The notes under the pieces are model-generated. The model was not told the DNA's origin, ran no database searches, and worked only from the letters and a program-made list of their open reading frames with translations. The translations under genes and the position numbers were made by a program. Shown here in pieces: positions 1 through 8,390 of a DNA stretch of 17,338 nucleotides (position 1 is its first letter; each line of letters begins with the position of its first letter). Origin of the DNA: Desulfobacteraceae bacterium UBA5623 (lineage in GTDB: Bacteria; Desulfobacterota; DSM-4660; Desulfatiglandales; Desulfatiglandaceae); contig DIKH01000320.1 in NCBI GenBank assembly GCA_002424495.1, forward strand, positions 8,365-25,702, in the 5' to 3' direction.

Positions 1-168
1 CGGGCAATGGGGGTTCCGTTTACCATGTCACATGGTTCCATCCGCTTCAGTCTGAGCATATACAACACCGGAGAAGAAATAGACTTTGTTATAGAGAAGG
101 TACCGCCTATTATTGAAAAGCTAAGGGCCCTTTCACCCTTCTGGAAACAGGCGGCTCAGGGTTGCTAA
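1..168 (+). CDS. Cysteine desulfurase (NifS/IscS family), C-terminal end, partial
   Basis: Frame 1 is open from the window edge to TAA at 166-168 and gives 55 residues. The start is outside the window. The piece reads AMGVPFTMSHGSIRFSLS, then a stretch with NTGEEIDFVIE, then PPIIEKLRALSPF. This is the usual end of NifS/IscS cysteine desulfurases: a small C-terminal subdomain with the R-x-S/T-(L/F)-(S/G) strand and the (T/E)-E-E-(I/V)-D motif, ending in the ERLR(x)LSP helix. The family takes sulfur from cysteine using PLP for Fe-S cluster or thio-cofactor synthesis in the cytoplasm. The PLP lysine and catalytic cysteine lie upstream and are not visible, so NifS versus IscS cannot be decided. 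The gene converges on the next gene with only 13 bp between stops. Confidence 0.75.
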   Translation, partial: RAMGVPFTMSHGSIRFSLSIYNTGEEIDFVIEKVPPIIEKLRALSPFWKQAAQGC

Positions 169-181
169 CAGCTAATAGTTT

Positions 182-505
182 TTAATAGGAATCCTGGAAT
201 TCACCGAGGGGACGCACAAAGGCATATCTTCCCGGCTCCAGTACAAAATACTTTGCAGCCCGTTTGATACGTTCCTCGGTCCAGACTGTAAAGGGGAGGG
301 ATGCAGCAAATAAAACGCAGCCTATGGTAGTGCTTACGATGCCAAGAGGCCGGATCACCACCAGGTCAACCGCCATGGCTTCGCCAGGAAAATCCTCGTA
401 GAGATTTTGGTTGGCGTCCTGGGCATAGGCTGGCAGGGTTACGGTAGTTGAGGCAAAAACTATTACAAGTATTATGGCGTATGCCTTAATCTTGAACCAT
501 TTCAT
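182..505 (-). CDS. Small exported/membrane protein of unknown function
   Basis: I prefer the ATG at 505 (107 residues). A GGGGG run lies about nine bases upstream of it, whereas the farther upstream ATG at 538 has no ribosome binding site. The N-terminus is a clear Sec signal: KWFKIK, then a hydrophobic run to TLPAYA|QDA, with cleavage expected after residue 28. The mature part has a second hydrophobic stretch (about residues 47-72, VDLVVIRPLGIV to SLPF) and a conserved-looking tail with EPGRYAFVRPLGEF. The pattern resembles short 'VD...RPLG...PARYTFxRPLG' proteins that I have seen annotated only as hypothetical or as multidrug-transporter-like. No function can be given. It is divergent from the large lipoprotein gene and has a good sigma-70-like promoter just upstream. 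Confidence 0.75.
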   Translation of the reverse strand: MKWFKIKAYAIILVIVFASTTVTLPAYAQDANQNLYEDFPGEAMAVDLVVIRPLGIVSTTIGCVLFAASLPFTVWTEERIKRAAKYFVLEPGRYAFVRPLGEFQDSY

Positions 506-546
506 AATAATGTACCCCCAGGCCAAAAAGGTTGACATGCAGCATG

Positions 547-575
547 ATTTTATCCAATTGACAACAATTATGCAA
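547..575 (-). promoter_or_regulatory. Putative sigma-70-type promoter for the small exported protein gene
   Basis: Read on the minus strand there is TTGCAT (575-570), a 17-bp spacer, then TAAAAT (552-547). Transcription would begin about 35 bp upstream of the ATG at 505. The site lies in the 78-bp divergent interval shared with the gene starting at 584, so expression of the two genes could be linked. This is a motif match by eye only. Confidence 0.45.
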
Positions 576-583
576 ACATTTTA

Positions 584-3250
584 ATGCCATTCCAAATAAA
601 ACCTGGCCGCTTATTCATCTCCCTTATCTGGGCGGCAATGTGCGCCACCCAAGGCTGCACTGTTTACAAGGTGCCGCATCCGCATTCTATCCCCAAATCA
701 TCGCTGTGCGACCAGATTGCTGAGAGCGCACGAAAACTTATATGGGAACGACATTATATGCCGGCGCTCGATCTGCTAAATGAGGCCAATTGTCAGGCGG
801 GCGGCTGCACTGAAGCAATGATGCTTCGAGGTGAGATCTTTTACACCCTTGAAAAATTGCAGGAGGCAAAGGCGGAATTTGAAAAGGTCCTCGGGTTTGA
901 TCCCAAAAACCCTCAGGCAGTGACCAGGCTCTGGTTTATTGCCGGCCTGGAGCACGGTTTTGATGAAAAGGCAAGGGAAGAGCTGAAGGACAAGGCCCTC
1001 GAATATCTTAATGCCCACCCTGGTGATCCGGAGGCAGTCTATGCAGCCGTCCTTGGACTTGATGGGGCTAAAGACATGTCTCAAAAGACCATGGTGATAG
1101 AGAGATATTCTCACATCATAAAAGATCCCTCCCGGCGCGGGGAGCTGGCCGAGCTATACTTCTATGACTCACTGGGGACAAAGGATGATGAACTGCTCAA
1201 AAGAATAGAATTTTTCATGAGGGAATTTCCCTCAAGCCGCCTGAGGTACGACATGGCCGGCATGGCCCTTTTGCGCCTGAGCAATAAGGGGCCAAAGGCC
1301 GTGGAGGCGAAAGCCGGGGAGATCCTGAAAGGGCAGTGCAGAAACAGGGTGATCAATTACTTGTGCGCCAGGGCCATATTAAATGTCAACGGCAATCTTG
1401 ATGTGGCAGCCAAATACACCAAGAGGGCGATCAAGGGTGCAATGAATCCGGACCCAAAGGACAGATACCAGTTTGTGGATGACAAGACCTGGAAAAGACT
1501 CTTATCCGAGACCCTATCAGAATACTATGCAATTTATGGCAGAATAGAGACTCTTAGGGGGAACACCGACGGTGCGGTGAAATTATTTGATCAGGGTCTT
1601 GCACACGGCACACGCAACCAAAATCTGCACCTATGGTATGGCGAAATCCTTGAACAAAAAGGCCTGATTGCAGATGCCATGATGCACTATAGAAAGGCTG
1701 CTGAACTTGGAAGCTCTCAAAACGCCACTGACCGCATGAAACGGATTTTGAATTCCACGGGCGTTGATCTTGATCCGGCAGCCTATTTTGCAATGATTGA
1801 AGGGGTAGCGCGCTTTACGGATGTAACCGATGATGCGGGTCTAACCGGAGCAAAGGCAGGCCGCCTTTCATGGTCGGACATTGACGGCGATGGTTTACCG
1901 GATCTGGTGATGGATGGAAGATATGTGTTTTTAAACAAAGGTAACAGCGCCTTTGAGGATGTGACAGAGAATGCCGGCATAATCCATGAGTTTGCATCAG
2001 GGGGAATTCTAGCCGATTTTGACAATGACGGCCTCCCTGACCTGTTGGCTTTTACCAGCCGCAATGGTCCCAGGCTGTATATCAACAGGAGCAGGCATGG
2101 AAAAGGCATATTCTTTGAAGATGTGACTGAAACCGCCCTGCCTGCCTGGCCCCTTGATGATGCGCCTACTGAGGCTGCCGCTGCCGCTGATATTGATGGT
2201 GACGGGTTTGTTGACATTTATCTAGTCAATTTTGAAAGGCCCGGCCCTGAGAGGGCAAGGTGCGCCGCTGATATTCTATATCTCAACACAGGCAATGGGA
2301 CATTTGCAGATGCAACCTCCATGATAAAACATTCAAGTGAGGAAGCCATGTGCGGCAGGGGGGCCTCCTTTGCAGATGTGAACAATGACGGAAGGCAGGA
2401 TCTGTTTGTGGCCAATTACAGGCTTGACCCTGATTTTCTTTTAATAAACACAGGTGCAAAGGCAGATCAACAGGGGCTTTTGCTTGTAGATATGGCGGAG
2501 GAATTTAATGTCAGAGGACACAATGACATGGGGGCCTATGGCCATTCCATCGGCGGGGCATGGGGTTATCTGGACAAAGATAGACCAGCCCTGTTTGTCG
2601 CATCCCTTGCGCACCCAAGGCTGCTTGGGCTGTCTGACACCAGCGCCTTGTATTTGCCTTCCCCAGGAAAAAAAGGCTTTGAGCCCCATTTTGAAGACCT
2701 GGGCCTTTTCTATCAGGAGACCTATTCCGACCCGTCATTTGTAGACGTGGACCTTGACGGCGATCTTGATCTTTTTATCACATCCACATACAGGGGCTGC
2801 CCTTCGGTCCTTTATCTCAACCAGGGAGGAAAATTCCATGATGTTGCGTGGGTTTCAGGGGCAAGGGTGTTAAACGGCTGGGGGGCTGCGTGGGCGGACT
2901 ATGACAGGGACGGCGACATGGATCTGATAGTGTCTTCTGAAAACGCACCCAGACTCTTAAGAAACGAGGCCCAAAGTCTTCACGGGAACTGGCTTGAGGT
3001 CAATGTAAACGGACAGGCCTCATGTGGCATAGGGGCAAAGGTGACAGTGGAGACAAAGGATGGGAATAAGGCCTGGGTGAGGGAAATAACCGCGGGAAGG
3101 GGCACAGGCAATCAGGATGAGGCCATCGCACATTTTGGCCTAGGAGATGACAATGGGCCTTTTAAGGTTACGGTAAGCTACACTTCCGGAGCCAAGGTGG
3201 TGCTGAAAGACATCCCCTGCCGCAAAATGATTGAAGTGGATGAGCAGTGA
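584..3250 (+). CDS. TPR / FG-GAP (VCBS) / ASPIC-UnbV repeat lipoprotein
   Basis: 888 residues. The N-terminus is signal-like: PFQIKPGR, then a hydrophobic run to ATQGC at residue 25, a plausible though not ideal lipobox (Q at -2). Residues about 50-400 look like TPR helices, for example the unit with ALDLLNEANC and the later GAVKLFDQGLAHG. From about residue 405 a beta-propeller part begins with repeated D-x-D-x-DG calcium-type loops. Six are visible: DIDGDGLPD, DFDNDGLPD, DIDGDGFVD, DVNNDGRQD, DVDLDGDLD and DYDRDGDMD, near residues 432, 478, 536, 598, 720 and 772. The last about 85 residues (NWLEVNVNGQ, then GIGAKVTVET, then REITAGRGTGNQ) form an ASPIC/UnbV domain. Together these suggest a surface or periplasmic Ca-binding propeller used in protein interaction; the partner is unknown. 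No Shine-Dalgarno sequence precedes the ATG at 584. A TGA stop at 545-547 bounds this frame upstream and no better start is seen. Confidence 0.85.
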   Translation: MPFQIKPGRLFISLIWAAMCATQGCTVYKVPHPHSIPKSSLCDQIAESARKLIWERHYMPALDLLNEANCQAGGCTEAMMLRGEIFYTLEKLQEAKAEFEKVLGFDPKNPQAVTRLWFIAGLEHGFDEKAREELKDKALEYLNAHPGDPEAVYAAVLGLDGAKDMSQKTMVIERYSHIIKDPSRRGELAELYFYDSLGTKDDELLKRIEFFMREFPSSRLRYDMAGMALLRLSNKGPKAVEAKAGEILKGQCRNRVINYLCARAILNVNGNLDVAAKYTKRAIKGAMNPDPKDRYQFVDDKTWKRLLSETLSEYYAIYGRIETLRGNTDGAVKLFDQGLAHGTRNQNLHLWYGEILEQKGLIADAMMHYRKAAELGSSQNATDRMKRILNSTGVDLDPAAYFAMIEGVARFTDVTDDAGLTGAKAGRLSWSDIDGDGLPDLVMDGRYVFLNKGNSAFEDVTENAGIIHEFASGGILADFDNDGLPDLLAFTSRNGPRLYINRSRHGKGIFFEDVTETALPAWPLDDAPTEAAAAADIDGDGFVDIYLVNFERPGPERARCAADILYLNTGNGTFADATSMIKHSSEEAMCGRGASFADVNNDGRQDLFVANYRLDPDFLLINTGAKADQQGLLLVDMAEEFNVRGHNDMGAYGHSIGGAWGYLDKDRPALFVASLAHPRLLGLSDTSALYLPSPGKKGFEPHFEDLGLFYQETYSDPSFVDVDLDGDLDLFITSTYRGCPSVLYLNQGGKFHDVAWVSGARVLNGWGAAWADYDRDGDMDLIVSSENAPRLLRNEAQSLHGNWLEVNVNGQASCGIGAKVTVETKDGNKAWVREITAGRGTGNQDEAIAHFGLGDDNGPFKVTVSYTSGAKVVLKDIPCRKMIEVDEQ

Positions 3251-3346
3251 TAATGTTGACTATTTCCGATCAGGCGGAAGAGGGCTCAAAATTGATTTCC
3301 CATTTTCTATTCTCTGAAAGCTGATGTCGCAGCTTGTCATAGCTAT

Positions 3347-3691
3347 TCATTTAGGAGAGCTATTCAGCAACGCATAATACTTGGTCGGATCGGTTGGGCT
3401 TGTGGCTTTCTCGGCCACCAGGCCCTTTTCGACCATTAATTTGATATCCCTTTGAAGTGTGCGGCGGGTTACGCCTGGACAAAGGCGCTCGGACTGCTCA
3501 AGGGTCAACTGCGTGCCTTCGATATGGGTCGTATGATGGGCTTCCAGCACGAGAGCCCGGTTGCCCATTTCCCGAACCCAGTTTTCAGACAGAGTTGCAG
3601 CCTCCAGAAAGCCTCGGGCACGTTCTATGCGGGTGAGAGAGGAGGCTATTCTATTAGTAATCGTAAACCTAGGCCTGAAAAGGCTATTCAT
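3347..3691 (-). pseudogene. Fic-family protein with the catalytic domain deleted (internal in-frame deletion)
   Basis: The open frame codes for 114 residues from ATG 3691 (AGGGG five bases upstream) to TGA. Residues 1-70 match the N-terminal part of DNA-binding Fic proteins: SLFRPRFTITNRIA, RIERARGFLEAATL, then HHTTHIEGTQLTLEQSERL. Residues 71-114 match their very end, a winged helix (GVTRRTLQRDIKLMVEKGL) followed by the common SPTDPTKYYAL tail. The part that should lie between, about 200-250 residues with the HxFx(D/E)GNGRxxR catalytic loop, is absent. The join is near 3470-3484 and keeps the frame. The remaining (S/T)xxxEG segment (TTHIEG, residues 54-59) is the class II inhibitory motif of Fic AMP-transferases. 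The product therefore cannot AMPylate, but it could fold as a small DNA-binding or inhibitory protein. It is the last gene of the hsd operon, 53 bp after hsdR. Confidence 0.75.
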
Positions 3692-3744
3692 AAATACCCC
3701 TGTATGAGACGTCATCGTTTTCTACTTCACGGGGTCATAGGAAA

Positions 3745-6700
3745 TTAGCATTCCGTCACTGTTCCATCAGGCATGATGGATGGTTGGTAATTTGCTGCTC
3801 TAGGCAATCGCGCATAAACTCTTTGACCGAGACCTTTCGTTACCAGATGTTGAAATTCCATATCGTTCATGAATTTGGCGAAAAGCTCTTCGTTCATTTC
3901 CATACGTTCAATGAACAAGGATTCAAGGACCTGTCTGAAAACAAGCTGGAATTTATCAATAGAATTAACTTGAGCCGCCTGTTGCAAAGAATCGTCCATA
4001 ACCGCCTCTTCAACAACCTGATCAAAAAAAAGTTGGTCAGCTTCATTAAAATCCGTACCGAAGCGCTCGTTTAAAATATCAATGAGCCGTGAAAACGGTA
4101 TACCTTCCTCTCTAACCATACCGCTGCCTACCTCTTTGGGGCCATCAAGGGGATAAGCTTTTCCCTCCTTCAGACTGATAGAACCTTCACTGATTTTTTG
4201 CAGCCGGTAATACTCCAGGCGCACATCGTCATCGAAGTGATAGCCAGGCCCGGTTGAGCGTTTCGGCAGTTTTGAGGCCAGGTGCCGCAGGTATGTGTAT
4301 AGCCGCTCAAGATCGCTGTCTTGATATGGAATAATCTGAGAAAGAAAAGCATACAGGTTTCTAAATGCATATAGTTTGCCGCGCCATAGTTCTGCCGCGT
4401 CCTCATCATTGACTTGCAGGTCACGAAACCGGCTCACAGCAGGATCCAGGGCCGCATTCATTGCTTTGTGATCGGCCGCACTTTGCCGCTCTTTCGGCCT
4501 AAAATAAACATTGCAAAAATACACCACCTCTTCCATAAGATAAATCCCAGACGCATCTAATTCTGCCTTGATTTCATAAAGTCTTTCAGGCGCAACTTCT
4601 TCGCCCATGATTGCGCCCTCATAAAACTGCTTGAATGCCTCTTGTATTTCCTGGCGGTCATTGACGAAATCAAGAATAAACGTGTCCTCCTTAAGAGGAT
4701 GGGTGCGATTAAGACGCGATAATGCCTGCACCGCCTGAATCCCTGCCAACCTCTTGTCCACATACATGGTGTGCAGCAACGGCTGGTCAAAACCGGTCTG
4801 GTATTTTTCGGCTACAAGCAGCACCTGATATTCAGCGGTGGCGAACTTTTCTGGCAATTGCTTTTCTCGAATTCCTTTGTTCATCCCCTCTTCGGTGTAA
4901 GTCTTGCCCGGCGCCTTGTCGTCAATTACCGTACCGGAAAAGGCCACCAGGGTCTTGATGGCATATCCCTTGTCCCGGATGTAGAGGTCGAAACTCTCCT
5001 TGTAACGAACCGCTTCCAGGCGCGAGCCGGTAAGCACCATGGCCTTGGCGCGCCCACCGATTTTATGGCGGGTCATGGTATTAAAATGCTCCACCATGAT
5101 TTCGGTTTTCTGGGCGATGTTGTGCGGGTGAAGCCGCATGAAGCGCGCCAGCGCCTTGGCGGCCTTCTTACGTTCCACATGGGGGTCGTCCTCGCAAGCC
5201 TTTAGTAGCCGGTAGTAGCTCTTATAGGTTGTGTAATTGAGGAGCACATCCATGATGAACTCTTCTTCAATAGCCTGCCGCATGGTATAGCGGTGAAAAG
5301 GTTCCCCGTTGCGGCCGAAGACCGCCAGAGTCTTGTGCTTGGGTGTGGCGGTGAAGGCATAAAAGCTGATATTGGCCTGGCGGCCTCGCTTGGCCATACT
5401 GCGGTAAAGTTTCTCAAGGTGTGCCTCCCCCTCTTCATCGGCCTGCTGGCGGGCCTTTTCACGAAGGTCTTCACCGCCAAGAACCTCTTTCAGGTCCGTT
5501 GCAGTCTCACCGGACTGAGAGCTGTGTGCCTCATCAATAATCACGGCACACCGGCGAGTCGGCAAATGACCACTACCCGATTCGCCGCGTTCCTCTGCCA
5601 GCTTGAGCAACTGTCTTGACACAAATGGAAATTTTTGCAGCGTGGTGATGATAATAGGCACCGCGTTTTCCAAAGCCTCGGCCAACTGTTTGGAGTCCTC
5701 GTCAATCTTCTGCACCACGCCCTGTCTGTGCTCGAATTGATAGATGGTATCCTGGAGTTGTTTGTCCAGGACCAGCCGGTCGGTCACCACGATCACGCTG
5801 TCGAAAACACGCCCGTCGTTGACATCATGCAAAGAGGAAAGGCGATGGGCCAGCCAGGCAATGGTGTTGCTCTTGCCGCTGCCTGCCGAATGCTCGATCA
5901 AATAGTTGTGGCCGGGACCTTCCTCGGCCGAGGCGGAAACCAGTTTCCGCATGGCCTGAAGCTGATGGTAGCGCGGAAAGATCATGTTTTCTTTTCTTAC
6001 GCGCTTGCCGTCGTCGGTGATCCGTTCATCAACCTGAACATGCAGAAACCGGGCAAGCAGATCAAGCAGACTATCTCGCTGGAGCACCTCCTCCCACAGG
6101 TAGGCCGTGCGGTAGTTTCGGCCTTTTGGGTCCGGCGGATTTCCCGCGCCGCCGTTATATCCAATATTAAACGGCAGAAAGTGTGTGGCGCTGCCCGCAA
6201 GTCGGGTGGTCATATGCACGGCTTCCGTATCCACCGCAAAATGCACCAAAGATCGTTTTTTGAACGCAAAAATCTTTTCCCTGGGGTCGCGATCACGCCG
6301 ATACTGGCGCATGGCATGTTCCACGGTCTGCCCGGTAAGGGGGTTTTTCAACTCCAGGGTGGCAATGGGAATGCCATTGACGCTTAGAACCACATCCAAG
6401 GATTTTTCGTTTTTGAGGCTATAATGAAGTTGCCTGGTCACCCCCAGGCAGTTTTCCGAATACCGCGCCTCCAATTCCGGATTCAGTCCGTGAGCCGCTT
6501 TAAAAAAGGCCACTCGCAACGTGCGGCCATAGCTCTTGAAACCGTGGCGCAGCGTAGCGAGGGATCCGTAAGTATCCATCCACCTGCACAAGTCGGTAAG
6601 AACACGTTCACCAGTCCTATCACCGTGCAGTGTTTCCAGTTTTTCCCATGCTTTCGACTGAGTGGAACGAATGAACGTCAATACCTGTTGCGGAAAGATG

Positions 6701-6804
6701 GCCTGTTCACGGTCAAAGGTCTCCTTGGGAACGTTAATGTAATCATTTTCCCGCAGGTGGGATTCAATAACCGTTTCAAAACTCTTTTCGGATTTTATTG
6801 ACAT
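3745..6804 (-). CDS. hsdR: Type I restriction endonuclease subunit R (HsdR)
   Basis: I take ATG 6804 (1019 residues), with AAGGCGG six bases upstream. An in-frame TTG at 6822 would overlap that ribosome site. Numbering from this ATG, the N-terminal nuclease domain shows LDVVLSVNG with D137 and LELKN with E151 and K153, the PD-(D/E)xK triad. The helicase motor follows: Walker A SAGSGKSNT (about 306-314), DEAH (424-427), TATP (485-488), a motif V region with EKYQTGFDQ, and motif VI QALSRLNRTH (about 693-702). The length and domain order are normal and the frame is unbroken, so this subunit looks intact. HsdR supplies ATP-driven translocation and cleavage but works only in complex with HsdM and HsdS. 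Both of those are damaged here, so the enzyme is probably idle. Confidence 0.93.
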   Translation of the reverse strand: MSIKSEKSFETVIESHLRENDYINVPKETFDREQAIFPQQVLTFIRSTQSKAWEKLETLHGDRTGERVLTDLCRWMDTYGSLATLRHGFKSYGRTLRVAFFKAAHGLNPELEARYSENCLGVTRQLHYSLKNEKSLDVVLSVNGIPIATLELKNPLTGQTVEHAMRQYRRDRDPREKIFAFKKRSLVHFAVDTEAVHMTTRLAGSATHFLPFNIGYNGGAGNPPDPKGRNYRTAYLWEEVLQRDSLLDLLARFLHVQVDERITDDGKRVRKENMIFPRYHQLQAMRKLVSASAEEGPGHNYLIEHSAGSGKSNTIAWLAHRLSSLHDVNDGRVFDSVIVVTDRLVLDKQLQDTIYQFEHRQGVVQKIDEDSKQLAEALENAVPIIITTLQKFPFVSRQLLKLAEERGESGSGHLPTRRCAVIIDEAHSSQSGETATDLKEVLGGEDLREKARQQADEEGEAHLEKLYRSMAKRGRQANISFYAFTATPKHKTLAVFGRNGEPFHRYTMRQAIEEEFIMDVLLNYTTYKSYYRLLKACEDDPHVERKKAAKALARFMRLHPHNIAQKTEIMVEHFNTMTRHKIGGRAKAMVLTGSRLEAVRYKESFDLYIRDKGYAIKTLVAFSGTVIDDKAPGKTYTEEGMNKGIREKQLPEKFATAEYQVLLVAEKYQTGFDQPLLHTMYVDKRLAGIQAVQALSRLNRTHPLKEDTFILDFVNDRQEIQEAFKQFYEGAIMGEEVAPERLYEIKAELDASGIYLMEEVVYFCNVYFRPKERQSAADHKAMNAALDPAVSRFRDLQVNDEDAAELWRGKLYAFRNLYAFLSQIIPYQDSDLERLYTYLRHLASKLPKRSTGPGYHFDDDVRLEYYRLQKISEGSISLKEGKAYPLDGPKEVGSGMVREEGIPFSRLIDILNERFGTDFNEADQLFFDQVVEEAVMDDSLQQAAQVNSIDKFQLVFRQVLESLFIERMEMNEELFAKFMNDMEFQHLVTKGLGQRVYARLPRAANYQPSIMPDGTVTEC

Positions 6805-6938
6805 AAATAACCGCCTTAGCAACTTTTCCCCAGAGTGCGGAGGGCCTTTTGTGACATGGCGCTACATTGGCAACTTTCTGAAACTATTTGTTTATTTCAA
6901 GATTGCCGAACCAAGGGGCATCTTTGGATGACATAACT

Positions 6939-8390
6939 TTATGCCCAGAACGGCACATAGCAAGCATCCCTCCTGGTGCCGCTATGGAGCCGGATCAGTC
7001 CGGCATCAATCGTGTCGCTGATAATCCGTGAAGCCAGGGGATAGCTCGATTCCTTGATACCCAAACGCTTGCGCAGTGTTGCATTCACCATGCGCTTTCC
7101 GGAAACATAAAAAAGGCAGGCATGCTGATAACAGGCACGGATTCGTTCTTCGCGATCCATCTGTGCGAACTGTCGGGGACCGTATAGAACGGACAAGGTG
7201 CTGCTCCCGGTAATTCGAAAATCAGGCGCCGGGAGCTGAAAGACTTCAACATGAAAAATGACCTTATCAATACCGCTGCCGCGCTCCTCACAGATATTCA
7301 TGCGTCGCATTAGCCCTGCCAAGGTCTCGTTTCTGGAGCGCGGCGGTTCATCAATGAAACGCAGGGTATCGATCAAAGGCAGCCCGGGGTTTGAGATTTC
7401 CAGGCGGTCGGTGAAGATTTCCACCATCGGCCCCGCGCCCGAGATATTGAAATCCTGATGGATAAGGGCGTTGACAACCAGCTCCCGGACTGCAATCTTT
7501 GGAACCATTTGAATTTCCGTGCGAAAAGCCTGCTCAATCTGTTCGTTTTGGGGCAGCTGATCGTTGACATAGGCGACTGCGCCTTCAAAACCGATGGCAT
7601 ACCCCTTACCGGCCATCTGTTCTTTGATGGTCTCCACCCGATTTTCACCACGGTAAACGATCACCCTCAGGGCTTTTCTGGCCAGCCGGTCGAAATCTTT
7701 TAAATTTCGTGCAAAAAGGACCGCACCGACATTGGTGATGGCATGTTTGTCAGGCCCTTTGGGAACGATAATCTTTTCAGAGGTCAACCGTTCAAGGATG
7801 GCCTGACGATTATCCGGCAAGGGCTGTTTCATCAACTGAAAGTAGTTCGGATAATCGATCAGCGACAAAACGTCATCGGACAAAACATCATCCATGGCCA
7901 ACCCTTTTTCAAACGGCGTACTGTCAAAGGCCCTCCAAAGCGCCCTTTCCTTTTCGGGATGGTCCTAGACTTTCTTTTTATAGGTTCCGATCCGAATATA
8001 GGCCGTGCCCTTGAAACGGACCGGCCTGTTCTGAGCGGGTTGCACCTCGAAAATCACAAGCGGCAGGCTGTCCACCACGCCCTCATGGATGTTCACCAGC
8101 ACACGCGGATCCAGTTGGGTCAAAAGCCAGTTTTCCAGTTCCTCATTGCCCACCTTTTGTTGATACGGCCTGAAAGTGGTGCCGACAATACGTCTGGAAC
8201 CGTCCTCGACCCCCCACAAAATATAGGCCGAAGGCTTTCCGATCAGGGCCGCCGAGTTGGACAGGGCCGAAAGGTATTCGCCGATATCTTCGGGAACGGC
8301 TTTGTTGTGTTTGAATTCCACCCATTCCGTCTCGCGGGTCAGGGCCGTTAATTCACGGACCAGGGATTGAAATTGGTTGGCATCCATCAT
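6939..8390 (-). pseudogene. AlbA_2 (Schlafen-like) / RecG-C-like ATPase-fold protein interrupted by one in-frame TAG
   Basis: One continuous reading frame of 484 codons is broken only by TAG at 7965-7967 (codon 142). Before it lies the AlbA_2 domain: ETEWVEFK (20-27), SALSNSAALIGKPSAYILWG, YIRIGTYKKKV. After it the frame runs straight on through DHPEKERALWRAF and FEKGLAMDD into the RecG_C/HATPase_c_4-like domain (VRELVVNALIHQDF, EIFTDRLEISNPGLP, NICEERGSGIDKV) and a C-terminal winged helix ending in YVPFWA. The likely ancestor had lysine (AAG) at the TAG, a one-base change. The ATG at 8390 overlaps the hsdS stop as ATGA, a translationally coupled join. Downstream restarts exist at TTG 7901 and ATG 7895; AGGG lies about six bases before that ATG. 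A 318-residue C-terminal protein could therefore still be made. Such proteins commonly ride in type I R-M loci as accessory or regulatory genes. Confidence 0.85.

Noticed and set aside
3341..3367. Direct repeat AGCTATTCA near the hsdR/Fic end of the operon
   Set aside because: Nine bases, 18 bp apart, no flanking mobile-element structure. I could not support an attachment site.
5635..6387. 250-codon plus-strand frame
   Set aside because: It lies wholly opposite hsdR, whose motifs are all present in order. The opposite frame has no motif and no ribosome site, so it is a shadow of the coding strand.
7965..7967. Pyrrolysine readthrough of the TAG as the main explanation
   Set aside because: Two neighbouring genes end in TAG as a plain stop, and the family does not have a known pyrrolysine site. 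A nonsense change is simpler, although readthrough is not excluded.
7743..8351. 202-codon plus-strand frame across the amber codon
   Set aside because: Antisense to the AlbA_2/RecG-like gene, whose both halves are recognisable. The open frame is a by-product of codon bias.
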